IMG/VR virus record: IMGVR_UViG_3300046532_001017 | Location: 1-20,007 of that record | Strand: one strand, 5' to 3' | Source of the DNA: a virus | Length of the DNA: 20,007 nucleotides | Shown: positions 12,436 to 20,007 of the stretch, piece by piece | How the letters are laid out: each line of letters begins with the position of its first letter | How positions within the stretch are numbered: position 1 is the first letter of the stretch | The notes under the pieces: model-generated | What the model was told of the DNA's origin: nothing | Seen by the model: only the letters and a program-made list of their open reading frames with translations | Databases searched by the model: none | Program-made: the position numbers and the translations under genes

Positions 12436-12983
12436 TACCTACCCTTCCTAGCCGCTTTAATAACTGCCGCTGTAATAGCTTGTTTCGCCTTTGCCGCTAC
12501 TATTCCCTTGGATCTAGCCGCAGCCGCTTGCCGCGCTTCTTTTTGCCAATGGATCCCCGCAACCCGGCCGCCGCCACGATGGCCCCAATAAACGGCTACA
12601 TGGCCATCATTTACCAAATGTGCATAGGGCGCCGATTTCGCGCCGCCCCTGGTGTAATCGTATCCGGCCGTGACTCCCAGTATCCCCCGCCGTGCTAATG
12701 CCTGTTTGTTTTTCCATTTGCTAGATGGTTTGCTTTTGATTGACTTTTTAAGTTGGTTTTTTCCGCCGGTACGCCGGCCGGCTGTGGTTTTGCTCCAACC
12801 TTTATGGGTCCCCGTTTTACTGGATTGTGGTGTACGTGTACGGTATTCCTTTTTAATGCTCGTTGCTACTCCCGTTAATATTTTACGCTCTACATTACGT
12901 TTTAGACTGTCATTCAAAACGGCGTATGCCTTTTGCATTTGTGCAATGTCCCGCGGTGATACTTCCATCATAGGTTTTGCCAT
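12435..12983 (-). CDS. HK97 gp10-like head-tail/tail completion protein
   Basis: 182 residues from the ATG at 12983, with GAGGA nine bases upstream. An earlier in-frame start at 13013 would lie inside the previous gene. The protein is very basic and helical at both ends. The centre carries LGVTAGYDYTRGGAKSAPYA then HLVNDGH, the conserved part of the HK97-gp10 family. It is predicted to act at the head-tail joint or tail completion. It is rich in lysine and arginine (for example KTGTHKGWSKTTAGRRTGGK), more so than is usual. Confidence 0.82.
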   Translation of the reverse strand: MAKPMMEVSPRDIAQMQKAYAVLNDSLKRNVERKILTGVATSIKKEYRTRTPQSSKTGTHKGWSKTTAGRRTGGKNQLKKSIKSKPSSKWKNKQALARRGILGVTAGYDYTRGGAKSAPYAHLVNDGHVAVYWGHRGGGRVAGIHWQKEARQAAAARSKGIVAAKAKQAITAAVIKAARKGR

Positions 12984-12985
12984 TT

Positions 12986-13315
12986 TTAAATATCCTCGGT
13001 GCAATACAACCACAATTCGCGCTTGTGCGTGTCCCGCCGTTGTATAGTGTCAATATTTAAAATCACGCTGCCCCATTTAACCCGATGTTCTGGTATTGGA
13101 AACGTTCCCGATTCGACAAACCGAATACGAACAATAGCTGCATATTTTGCATCAACCTGCTGTCCCCTGATTACCTCCGCGCCGCCCTTGTAAATCACCT
13201 CAGCGTAAACCGTGGTATATGTACTCCAGGATTGCGAAATCTGGCCGGCGCTGTCAGCGGTGCCGGCGTTATTTTGCAATTCTATACGGTGTCTTAGCTC
13301 GCCGGATCGTACCAC
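12986..13315 (-). CDS. Head closure protein / head-tail adaptor
   Basis: 109 residues from a GTG at 13315; AGGAG lies five bases before it and no better ATG follows, so GTG is the start. The pattern SGELRHRIELQNNAGTADSA (4-23), then SWSTYTTVYAEVIYKGGAEV, then VKWGSVILNIDTIQRRD, is the phage head-tail joining family (Phage_H_T_join, SPP1 gp16-like), a small beta barrel that closes the connector below the portal. It overlaps the connector gene by 22 bases. Confidence 0.87.
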   Translation of the reverse strand: MVRSGELRHRIELQNNAGTADSAGQISQSWSTYTTVYAEVIYKGGAEVIRGQQVDAKYAAIVRIRFVESGTFPIPEHRVKWGSVILNIDTIQRRDTHKRELWLYCTEDI

Positions 13316-13914
13316 AAAAACTCCTCCCCTATTTTGTAGTGCGCTAGGATATTTAGTAATGCCAGGGGGACAACGGACGCGACGTTATTAAACGCTACCG
13401 CTTCACGATGTTCGAAATAATGCCCAACCAGCAATAACGCGGCCTGTTTGATTCCTTCCGGCGTTACGGTTGAATCCCCATAGCCACAAACAAACCGAAT
13501 TTCTACCGCGTCAATTTCCCGCCGGCTTGTGGGCCAGACTTCATTAAATGCGGGTTGTATAATTGCCGGTTCTCTTGAATCCGAAACCTTATATTTTGAA
13601 CTGGCCAGCGTAGTTTGTACGCCGTCCGTATCAATATATTTGATATGGGTGATCGACTGTAACTGCCCCTTAGGGATGTTAACAGCAGCCCGCCCCGCTG
13701 GGAATCTATCAACGATTAAATCATAAGTGGCTGTACATATCTGGCGCCCCGTTTCCGCTTCTATGTACGCTGTAGCCGCTTTGATATAGTCGTTTATCTG
13801 GGTATCAAACGTTGTTTCGCTTGAATCAATCGCAATATGCTTTTTAACCTCGGTTGAATCTACTGGTTCATCCGTGGCCGCTGTGATTGTTTTGATTGCG
13901 TAATTGTTACTCAT
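13294..13914 (-). CDS. Head-tail connector protein, gp6-like / phiE125 gp8 family
   Basis: 206 residues from the ATG at 13914, with AAAGG six bases upstream. A TTG directly before it is the alternative. VDSTEVKKHIAIDSSETTFD (18-37), then INDYIKAATAYIEAETGRQI (41-60), then TYDLIVDRFP is the signature of these connectors, in which helices form a 12-fold ring beneath the portal. The later VEIRFVCGYGDSTVTPEGIK and KQAALLLVGHYFEHRE are also conserved in the phiE125 gp8 subfamily. It overlaps the previous gene by eight bases. Confidence 0.88.
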   Translation of the reverse strand: MSNNYAIKTITAATDEPVDSTEVKKHIAIDSSETTFDTQINDYIKAATAYIEAETGRQICTATYDLIVDRFPAGRAAVNIPKGQLQSITHIKYIDTDGVQTTLASSKYKVSDSREPAIIQPAFNEVWPTSRREIDAVEIRFVCGYGDSTVTPEGIKQAALLLVGHYFEHREAVAFNNVASVVPLALLNILAHYKIGEEFLWYDPAS

Positions 13915-14119
13915 CAATTACCTTTTTTGATCGTTTTTTTGGTGCTTTACGCGCGGCCGATTCAACCACCGGCAAACGGCCAGGGGATTTACCCCCGGCC
14001 GCCTTTGCCTGGTTGGAATCTAAAAGCCGTTTACCCTCAGCATCGGAAACCTCGATTACTTCACCCACTGACTGGGTAAAATTTGTTCCCGCTCTGCTTA
14101 CTAATAATTCAACTTTCAT
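13907..14119 (-). CDS. Small head-region protein with basic tail
   Basis: 70 residues; AGGGG lies about seven bases before the ATG. The first half (MKVELLVSRAGTNFTQSVGE, then VIEVSDAEGKRLLDSNQA) has the form of a small beta-barrel protein often found between capsid and connector genes. The second half is proline/lysine-rich and very basic (ARKAPKKRSKKVIDE), suggesting nucleic-acid or capsid contact. A function cannot be assigned; decoration, head-completion or connector accessory are possibilities. Confidence 0.65.
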   Translation of the reverse strand: MKVELLVSRAGTNFTQSVGEVIEVSDAEGKRLLDSNQAKAAGGKSPGRLPVVESAARKAPKKRSKKVIDE

Positions 14120-14136
14120 AATTTCCCCTTTTGGTG

Positions 14137-15450
14137 TTACGCCTGGATTAGGTGCTTAATCGGATTTGTTCCCGCATCCAATAAAACGCTATCATGTCGG
14201 CTAAATGCTACGAACCCGGTCTGATCAAAATCCCTGTACCGCTCCTCCATGCGGGCTAGCTTAACCCCGCCTGCGTCACGGATTAAGAACTTATCAAATG
14301 CACCAAATAAGACCGTCTTTTCGCCTGTAGCGATACTGCTGGCCATTTCCTGATTAACTACAACCGGTTTCCCTAAAAGCATATCAGGGGCATCGGATGT
14401 TAAACCCGGTTGCCATAGATATTGATTATTAGAGTCCTTCAATTTGCGAACAGCAGATTTGACGCTGTTGTGCATCATGAAGCCGGCGCTACTTGAATCC
14501 TGGTAAGCAGGATCAACACTAGCTAGCAAATCAATCAATTCATCCATAGTTATAGCCACTGCACTTGCAGCAGTTACGCCCAGGGTTGAACCCGTTACGA
14601 TTCCCTCGGGTTGGCTGGATCCTGTGCCGGTTGTGAAGTGTTCCGCAGTAATGCGGCCCAATCGTTCACCAATCATAGATCCAATTTCAGCACCTAGGTT
14701 AAACGCACTATCCTGCATCAATTCAGCACTAACACGGATTAGCTTAGAACTGTATTTGTAAGCGTTCAATGTAACGCTTCCATATACAACATCTTGCTCA
14801 GCTACTTGCGTGTTTTCCGCAAGTAATGCGCCCTTGTTGCTAGTGTCGTTAACGGTTGGCCATGGGATGTCGTTACCCGATGACGTCCGTAAAACTCTAC
14901 TAACGCGACGCGGCCCGCCAAATGCCAATAATGCCCGCTCTAGCTCGTTACTGAATCCCTCGGGGATTGTGTAACCACCAGCGGCCGCTACTGTGCTTTG
15001 GGCGCGAAATTCGCCACCGAAACCATTTGCGTTATATCGGCCAGCTTCGCGGTAATCAATTTCAAAAAACGATTTTCGAGGATCTACGCCGCAACGTTTC
15101 GCCGCTGCGTAAAGATCGTCGGTTACATCCTGGCCACTTTGGAAACGACACCAGGCCACCAATGCTTTAGACTTTGTATCGTCCGTGATTGGTTGCGGTT
15201 CGTCGTTTCGTTTAGCTTGCCATTCTGACTTTTGGCGTTCTTCGCTGATTGCGTCCAAACGCGCTGAAACGTCTAGTTGTTGTTGTGTTGCTGCTTGTGA
15301 TTCTAGAATAGAATCGTATTCAACGTTTACAACGTCCCAACGTTCCCGTTCTTCTGCTCCCCAGCTATCTTGACTATCGCCCAGGGTTTTAATTTCAGCC
15401 GCTAGCGTGTTTCGCTGCTCCTGTAGTTCTTGCAATTTATCAACTGCCAT
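14137..15450 (-). CDS. Major capsid protein, HK97 fold
   Basis: 437 residues from the ATG at 15450, chosen over a GTG nine bases earlier because AGGTG lies six bases before the ATG and includes that GTG. Residues 1-80 are a charged coiled coil (KLQELQEQRNTLAAEIKTLG), the delta domain that acts as internal scaffold and is removed by the protease. The mature part begins after about residue 110-150; AAAGGYTIPEGFSNELERAL opens the N-arm and GRITAEHFTTGTGSSQPEGI followed by VTG is the classic HK97 capsid motif. The C-terminus (GFVAFSRHDSVLLDAGTNPI) is the P-domain/A-domain end. It lies just downstream of the S78 protease, the normal order. It builds the icosahedral shell. Confidence 0.95.
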   Translation of the reverse strand: MAVDKLQELQEQRNTLAAEIKTLGDSQDSWGAEERERWDVVNVEYDSILESQAATQQQLDVSARLDAISEERQKSEWQAKRNDEPQPITDDTKSKALVAWCRFQSGQDVTDDLYAAAKRCGVDPRKSFFEIDYREAGRYNANGFGGEFRAQSTVAAAGGYTIPEGFSNELERALLAFGGPRRVSRVLRTSSGNDIPWPTVNDTSNKGALLAENTQVAEQDVVYGSVTLNAYKYSSKLIRVSAELMQDSAFNLGAEIGSMIGERLGRITAEHFTTGTGSSQPEGIVTGSTLGVTAASAVAITMDELIDLLASVDPAYQDSSSAGFMMHNSVKSAVRKLKDSNNQYLWQPGLTSDAPDMLLGKPVVVNQEMASSIATGEKTVLFGAFDKFLIRDAGGVKLARMEERYRDFDQTGFVAFSRHDSVLLDAGTNPIKHLIQA

Positions 15451-15600
15451 TTTAATCACCTATGAAATAAGAGGTTTCACGGTGCGCCATTACATAGGCC
15501 CACCTATAAACAAAAAATATTGCCTATAGCCCAGCCTAAACGGCGTTGCTTTAGAATGTTACCGGGTTCGGCTGATCGCCGGCCCGATGATTGAAATTAT
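15451..15600 (-). promoter_or_regulatory. Leader before the capsid gene with a possible 12-residue leader ORF
   Basis: 150 bases separate the protease from the capsid gene, the largest gap in the head region. It holds an imperfect stem (15563-15586: CGGG and CGGC pairing with GCCG and CCCG, loop GATCA) with no T run. It also holds the motif ATAGG three times on the coding strand (near 15527, 15507 and 15462). A mini-ORF MAHRETSYFIGD runs from 15490 to its TAA at 15452, one base before the capsid ATG, with AGGTGG about nine bases upstream. The arrangement suggests translational coupling or attenuation for the most abundant protein; no promoter is convincing. Confidence 0.35.
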
Positions 15601-16233
15601 CTATAAATCTAAATTCGCGTCAAGTTTAATTTGTGCCAATCTGATTTTAACTTTGTCAGATTCCGCGAAATGGCGTTTTTCCCAACTGGAAACCGCTTCT
15701 TTAGCTTCGTCTATATTTTCTTTGGATCTCATGCCGCTAGTGGCGCTTTCATACGCTGGATAGGTTACCACCGATACATCAAATAAATTTGCGTCGGTAA
15801 TATTGCGGTATGTCTGGCCGTCGCTGCGCTCGATCTCTTGGCCGCTACTGTTTACGCTAAATGCAAAGCTCGAGCCGCTAACGTCGCCCCTGTTAACGCT
15901 TTCGGCCAGGTCTTTAGCGGTTTGGGTATTCGGTAGGTCTACATCATAACGCAACCCAGTAGAATCCGTAGACAATCGCAACGTTCCGGAAGTGGTACGG
16001 CCTAGGATGTGATTTGGATCATGGTTAAACAGCGCCCTAACGTCTTGGTTTTCCGCTAACGCTCTATCAAACGCCCCTGGCTGGATCCGCTCATAGTAAT
16101 TATCCATCAATTGGAATTGTGTTCCTGGATCCTCGGCCCGATGGAATACGGCCGCATACCCGCTAATGGTGGTTGTGCCGTCCTGCCGGGTTTCAACCGT
16201 TACGGGTTGCTGATTTGGGAATATCTTTGCCAT
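15601..16233 (-). CDS. Prohead protease, HK97 family (peptidase S78)
   Basis: 210 residues; the ATG overlaps the portal stop by one base, with AGGAG eight bases upstream. The start ISGYAAVFHRAEDPGTQFQL (23-42), the motif RALFNHDPNHILGRT (66-80, catalytic H71) and GDVSGSSFAFSV (116-127, catalytic serine within S119-S122) followed by LFDVSVVTYPAYESA (150-164) are the family hallmarks. It cleaves the capsid delta domain and itself during maturation. Length fits a dedicated protease without a fused scaffold. The C-terminal tail (about 170-210) is charged and helical and may target it to the prohead. Confidence 0.93.
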   Translation of the reverse strand: MAKIFPNQQPVTVETRQDGTTTISGYAAVFHRAEDPGTQFQLMDNYYERIQPGAFDRALAENQDVRALFNHDPNHILGRTTSGTLRLSTDSTGLRYDVDLPNTQTAKDLAESVNRGDVSGSSFAFSVNSSGQEIERSDGQTYRNITDANLFDVSVVTYPAYESATSGMRSKENIDEAKEAVSSWEKRHFAESDKVKIRLAQIKLDANLDL

Positions 16234-17879
16234 TATAAAATCTCCTGTTTATATCTTGCGATAGTATCCGCTGAATAATCTTTTAAAACGGTTTTCAATG
16301 CCGCTGTCCGTTGCTCCGGTTCGCTGCTGGTTATTACGTCTTCTATGCGCTCACCCATTTGGCCAAATACAAATTTACCTAAACGTTCCTGTATTTCCTC
16401 GGCATTGTCCCCGCTAATAGCCGCAATTAGGTTTACACTATCGCCGGTTTCGGTGCGTAGCTGCTTGTTTTCGTCATCCAGGCACGTTTCAACCCAGTTA
16501 CTAAAGCCCTCTTTGCCTGATTCCCTGGAAACCTTGCGCGCTAGATACCCGGTAAAACGGCCTACAGCCGCATCTAATACCTTGTAGGCCGGCTCTAATT
16601 GGGTGTTTCGGAGTATTTCCGGGACTTCTTCGATTACTTCCGGTTGTTCTTGGTCGGCGTATTCCATATTGAGCGGTCGTAAATACTTATTGCCCATCTT
16701 ATCCGGCCGCGGGTTTAGGTTTTGCATTGCGCGGACTTCATCCGGGGATAATATCCCCGCTTCTATGCCGGTGCGGTAAATCTGGTATTGTGTCGCAATG
16801 TCTGCGGCAATCAACGCCCCTACGTTAAACTCTATGAAGTGGCTGTTAGATTCCTGCTCCATTGGGGCCAGAATTTTTAAATAACATTCTGATTCAATAG
16901 TTTTTAACCAGGCACTAAGACAATGATTTAAATACGAGCGGTTTTCCTGCTCGAGTGAATTGTAACTAGCGTTTGAATCGTCCCCCAACTTGTGCGGTGG
17001 GATATTAAACCACCTGGCAACCTCTTTTACTTGCTGGGTACGCGCTGCAACCATCTGCGTTTGCTCTGGCGTGAACTGTGCCTGATGAAACTTTGCCCCG
17101 TCCCGCAGGATTACAGTTTTAAAACTTGTATCTAGCCCCTCGTAAGTTTTACGAAATCCCGATTCTAGATTGTCAGCCCCTTGTTTTTGCATCCCTGCCG
17201 GCATTTCCAGAATACCACCAATCCGGCCGCCGTTGCTAAAATACTTACTCGCGAAATTCTCCGCGGCTATGGATAACGCAAACGATTCCCGCGCCTTATA
17301 GATCAACTGGCAATCACTTAACCCGTTAACGCTGATTTGCTCGAGGTGCAGAATGTTAGACGCTGCAAACCCTTTTAAATCTCCGCCAATCTCCGATACA
17401 TAAAACAGCACGCCCGCTTTGGTTCTGTGTGGGCTAGTTCGATCCGGTAGCAATGGCAATAGGGAAATAGGATTGCCGGTTTCGTCCCGCTCAATTAGTG
17501 CGTATGCGTTAGACCATAAAAGGGCGTGTGTCATCATGCGCCGCCAGAACTTAAACGCGCTCATTTCAGCATTGGGCCGATACTTTAACAGCCGTTGCCC
17601 TGGGTGGTTCTCATCGATTACACGCCCTTTGTCGCCCTGTTCCGGGGTACGCTTGTAAATGTTTAGGGGTAGCTTCGCAACGTCCCCAGATATTAAATTG
17701 ATTGCCTGGAATACCGGCGCAATGGATAATGCCCGCTCAGGACTAACGGCAATACCACCGCCGCTAACGTTACCATTGAATATTTCGTTGAAAACCTCAG
17801 GGCTACCCAACGGTATATTAGGGTTTTCAATAGCCCGCTTCGCATCGATCCCAGCACCAACAAAATATGTTTCGCTCAT
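16233..17879 (-). CDS. Portal protein, HK97 family
   Basis: 548 residues; ATGA overlap with the terminase stop. The N-terminal part with SPERALSIAPVFQAINLISG (46-65), VAKLPLNIYKR and a conserved WSNAYALIERDETGNPISLL (122-141) leads to the crown and stem. FNIPPHKLGDDSNASYNSLE (291-310), then QENRSYLNHCLSAWLKTIES, is the most diagnostic motif. The dodecameric portal is the DNA gate and packaging-motor dock. Family members commonly end near residue 400; here about 140 more residues follow (FTGYLARKVSRESGKEGFSN and further helices), an extra C-terminal domain that probably forms an extended barrel inside the head. Confidence 0.95.
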   Translation of the reverse strand: MSETYFVGAGIDAKRAIENPNIPLGSPEVFNEIFNGNVSGGGIAVSPERALSIAPVFQAINLISGDVAKLPLNIYKRTPEQGDKGRVIDENHPGQRLLKYRPNAEMSAFKFWRRMMTHALLWSNAYALIERDETGNPISLLPLLPDRTSPHRTKAGVLFYVSEIGGDLKGFAASNILHLEQISVNGLSDCQLIYKARESFALSIAAENFASKYFSNGGRIGGILEMPAGMQKQGADNLESGFRKTYEGLDTSFKTVILRDGAKFHQAQFTPEQTQMVAARTQQVKEVARWFNIPPHKLGDDSNASYNSLEQENRSYLNHCLSAWLKTIESECYLKILAPMEQESNSHFIEFNVGALIAADIATQYQIYRTGIEAGILSPDEVRAMQNLNPRPDKMGNKYLRPLNMEYADQEQPEVIEEVPEILRNTQLEPAYKVLDAAVGRFTGYLARKVSRESGKEGFSNWVETCLDDENKQLRTETGDSVNLIAAISGDNAEEIQERLGKFVFGQMGERIEDVITSSEPEQRTAALKTVLKDYSADTIARYKQEIL

Positions 17880-19498
17880 AATAACTCTATCGGGTTTTCA
17901 TTGTAATAATCGTATGTTTCCGCTGGTTCCGCTTCGGCCGTAGCCCGCCCAATACCCATAATGGCCGCCACAATTCCATCAATTTTACGCTGTGATTCTG
18001 AACCTGGTTTAACCGGTCTTTTGTTATTGTTGGCGTCGGTTTTGATGGTAACGCTTGCGGCCTGCCAATTTAGTATTGGGTTGTTTAAATGTCGTAATTT
18101 CTTGGCAATAACCAGCCGTTCGAATTCTGCGGTTGGGCCGGCGTAATGCATAATAGTTTGTGGGAAGTTTGTACGCAAACAGCCTAATTGATTTTCAATT
18201 CTGGTTGTCAAATCTTCGGCGTACATCCTATCGTATACTATTTCGGTTATTATATATACTTTCGCTAATTCTGCTATGCGATTTTCTATGTATCCATAGT
18301 CGATTACCTCGCCGGGTATCAATTCAAGCCAACCGTCATTGGCCCATTGCATATAGGGGGCTATATGGCTGTTATTCTTAGCGGCCGCTTCCGGATAGAA
18401 GAAATACGGTAATAGTGTGAACTCGTCGCCATCAGTAAAAACTAATACTACCGCCGTCATATCCCTTGTGCGGCTTAGATCTATACCGGCTATGCACTCC
18501 ATGCCCGCTAGATCATCGGGATCAATAGCAACGGCGCATTTGTTCCAATCCTCGATACGTAGCCAGGGGGATTCACTAGTACCCCAGATATTCAACCGAT
18601 ACATTTTAAAATTCTGCCAATCCGATAGACTGCGCCGCGCCCGCTGCATGGACTTTGTAAATTCATCCTGACTAATGATTGTACCCATTGATGGGTTTGC
18701 GGCCTTCCAAACGTCCGGGTGTTGTAACTCGTCATCCGTTAGCGTGGAATCCGCGGCATATTTCAAAAAAAAGAACTCGTGATCGTCAATGGCCCCGCTG
18801 TTTACCTTTTCGCCGTATTCCCATTGGCGCCGGCCGTAGCCTATTGGGTTGTTTCCGGCGGTTGAAATCTCAAACCGTAGCCACTCGGAGCGACTAATGC
18901 CGGCATGCTCTATAGCGTTGGCGGTTCGTGGGTCTAATACGTGAACCTCATCAACAATACAGGATCCGTTCAAACCTTCTAGGCTTTGATAATTTGACCC
19001 CGCTACAATTTGATAATTTGAATGTGTCGGTTCATAGGATACTACGCCGGTACTGTTATTTATCATGCATAATTGATTTAATGCGGGTGATTGCTCAACC
19101 ATCATTCTAGCGTTCTTATGAACAATGCCGGCCTGCTTGGAATCCCTAGCGCAACTGTATACGTGGTTCCCTGGTTCCCCATCGGCCGCCAGCAGATACA
19201 AACCGACAAACGCGCCCATGGGGCTTTTACCGTTCTTTTTGGGTAGCCAACAGGACGCAATACGGAAACGCCGGATTTCCCGCCCGTAAAACTCCGATTC
19301 CGTTACCCAGCCAAACAGCCTATAGAATAAATCTATCTGCCAATCCATAAGCCTAACGGGTTTTCCTGCGTAATCGCCCTCATATAGGCATAGATTGGAT
19401 TCTATGAAATTACATATATGTTCCCCGCGTGATTCATCCATAAAATAGCCGGCGGCCTTGGCTTTTTCATCAGCTGCGTTTCGGATCCAATCACCCAT
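17876..19498 (-). CDS. Terminase large subunit
   Basis: 540 residues. ATPase domain: Walker A-like LPKKNGKS (85-92) after IASCW, and Walker B IVDEVH (181-186, D183/E184), with the coupling segment RFEISTAGNNPIG (208-220). Nuclease domain with RuvC-like acids: D340 in IAGIDLSRTRDMTAVVLVF, D423 in VYDRMYAED, and D507 in QRKIDGIVAAI. It powers DNA into the prohead and makes the cuts. Layout and motifs match the Terminase_1 family used with P27-like small subunits. It starts three bases after the small subunit stop. No missing key residue is seen. Confidence 0.96.
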   Translation of the reverse strand: MGDWIRNAADEKAKAAGYFMDESRGEHICNFIESNLCLYEGDYAGKPVRLMDWQIDLFYRLFGWVTESEFYGREIRRFRIASCWLPKKNGKSPMGAFVGLYLLAADGEPGNHVYSCARDSKQAGIVHKNARMMVEQSPALNQLCMINNSTGVVSYEPTHSNYQIVAGSNYQSLEGLNGSCIVDEVHVLDPRTANAIEHAGISRSEWLRFEISTAGNNPIGYGRRQWEYGEKVNSGAIDDHEFFFLKYAADSTLTDDELQHPDVWKAANPSMGTIISQDEFTKSMQRARRSLSDWQNFKMYRLNIWGTSESPWLRIEDWNKCAVAIDPDDLAGMECIAGIDLSRTRDMTAVVLVFTDGDEFTLLPYFFYPEAAAKNNSHIAPYMQWANDGWLELIPGEVIDYGYIENRIAELAKVYIITEIVYDRMYAEDLTTRIENQLGCLRTNFPQTIMHYAGPTAEFERLVIAKKLRHLNNPILNWQAASVTIKTDANNNKRPVKPGSESQRKIDGIVAAIMGIGRATAEAEPAETYDYYNENPIELL

Positions 19499-19501
19499 TT
19501 A

Positions 19502-19954
19502 TTACCGCTCCCTGGGTTGAATTTGCAAAACGGCCTCAGATGGTTTATCTACGGTTATTCTACCGCGGCTCGATGGCGTTAACCCGAATTCTATTAATAA
19601 CTTTAGCGTTCTATCGAACCAATCCCGCGCGGCTATATCGTTGTGATTTCGCTTACCGTCGACTATTAGCCCTTCGGCCTCGCTGGCTACCTGGTAACGT
19701 CGCCAATTGGCGTATGCAATAGATAATTGCTCGAGGGCCATTTTATCAGTCGTGGTTAATACGCCCAATTTATCTAACAATTCCCCGTAATACTTCCACG
19801 CCTCTACCGCGTGTTTATCTTTGACCCAACCGGGTTTACGGTGTTTCTTTCTATCCGGTTTCGGTGCAGCATAATTTAACCTGTCTGGGTTTTTCTTATC
19901 AATCCCCCGTAGCCGTTTGATTTCATCGGGTATCCGCTTGCGTCCTCGTGGCAT
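19502..19954 (-). CDS. Terminase small subunit, P27 family
   Basis: 150 residues; AGGAG lies nine bases before the ATG. The basic start MPRGRKRIPDEIKRLRGIDK, the proline-rich linker ending KPGWVKDK, and the helices HAVEAWKYYGELLDKLGVLT and DKMALEQLSIAYANWRRYQ followed by the ARDWFDRTLKLLIEFGLTPS segment are the P27 pattern. It recognises the packaging site and feeds DNA to the large subunit encoded next. An A-rich run precedes the ATG (TAAAAAAAA). It is the first gene of the head operon visible here. Confidence 0.93.
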   Translation of the reverse strand: MPRGRKRIPDEIKRLRGIDKKNPDRLNYAAPKPDRKKHRKPGWVKDKHAVEAWKYYGELLDKLGVLTTTDKMALEQLSIAYANWRRYQVASEAEGLIVDGKRNHNDIAARDWFDRTLKLLIEFGLTPSSRGRITVDKPSEAVLQIQPRER

Positions 19955-20007
19955 TTTTTTTTACTCCTGTTAAAAATCGCTAGTTTGTGGGGAAAAAAAC
20001 ACGCGGG
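19955..20007 (-). promoter_or_regulatory. Leader of the terminase operon at the window edge
   Basis: 53 bases upstream of the small terminase. The coding strand begins CCCGCG then TGTTTTTTTCC, which could be the end of a terminator stem and T run of a gene outside the window. Toward the gene lies AACAGGAGT, the Shine-Dalgarno, which also has the ACAGGA core similar to CsrA sites. No promoter can be judged with so little sequence. Confidence 0.3.

Noticed and set aside
15563-15586. Stem-loop before the capsid gene as a terminator
   Set aside because: The stem is interrupted and is not followed by a T run; termination here would stop capsid expression.
1-20007. CRISPR arrays, tRNA genes, insertion sequences
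   Set aside because: No spaced direct repeats, cloverleaf-like segments or transposase genes were seen on either strand.

Overview
This window is a dense stretch of a tailed-phage genome or prophage. Every supported gene lies on the minus strand, so the natural reading order runs from position 20007 down to 1. Most neighbours touch or overlap (ATGA and TAATG junctions), as in a long phage operon. The head genes form a complete HK97-type set: P27-like small terminase, large terminase, portal, S78 prohead protease, major capsid protein, gp6-like connector, head-closure protein, gp10-like protein and DUF3168 tail completion protein. The tail genes follow: tube protein, G/GT-type assembly chaperones and a short tape measure. 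Together they indicate a siphovirus with a non-contractile tail. No integrase or lysogeny repressor is visible, so lysogeny cannot be judged. The host is not shown by any marker gene. The csrA homologue and the style of the cysteine-rich tail proteins are what I would expect of a phage of an aquatic bacterium, perhaps Planctomycetota, but that is a weak inference.

Layout in transcription order: packaging and head (19954-12013); tail tube, a small acidic protein, the chaperone/frameshift region and tape measure (12000-9280); four tail-tip or fibre candidates (9280-5139), namely an unknown protein, a beta-helix-like protein, a coiled-coil-starting protein and a 522-residue protein with 26 cysteines; a zinc-ribbon/PRTase/HAD fusion (5142-4144); three small membrane proteins that look like a holin/lysis block without a visible endolysin (4143-3433); then DNA metabolism and regulation (3338-1): an unknown protein, a CsrA homologue, a Sak4-like RecA-fold ATPase, a small overlapping ORF, a DUF669/SSB-like protein, a sulfotransferase-like protein, a terminator, and a winged-helix replication initiator cut by the left window edge.

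The most notable points are as follows. (1) The tail assembly chaperone region: the canonical -1 slippery site A AAA AAT is present and leads into gpT, but the slip frame is reached from gpG only by an additional +1 shift (or a one-base error), so G and T lie in the same frame separated by a TAA. (2) A phage-encoded CsrA, together with a near-consensus CsrA site over the Shine-Dalgarno of the replication gene. (3) A three-part protein joining a Cys-pair domain, a phosphoribosyltransferase and a HAD phosphatase. (4) A sulfotransferase-like gene next to recombination genes, followed by three consecutive hairpins. (5) A tail-tip region in which I recognise no standard Dit/Tal/host-specificity protein.
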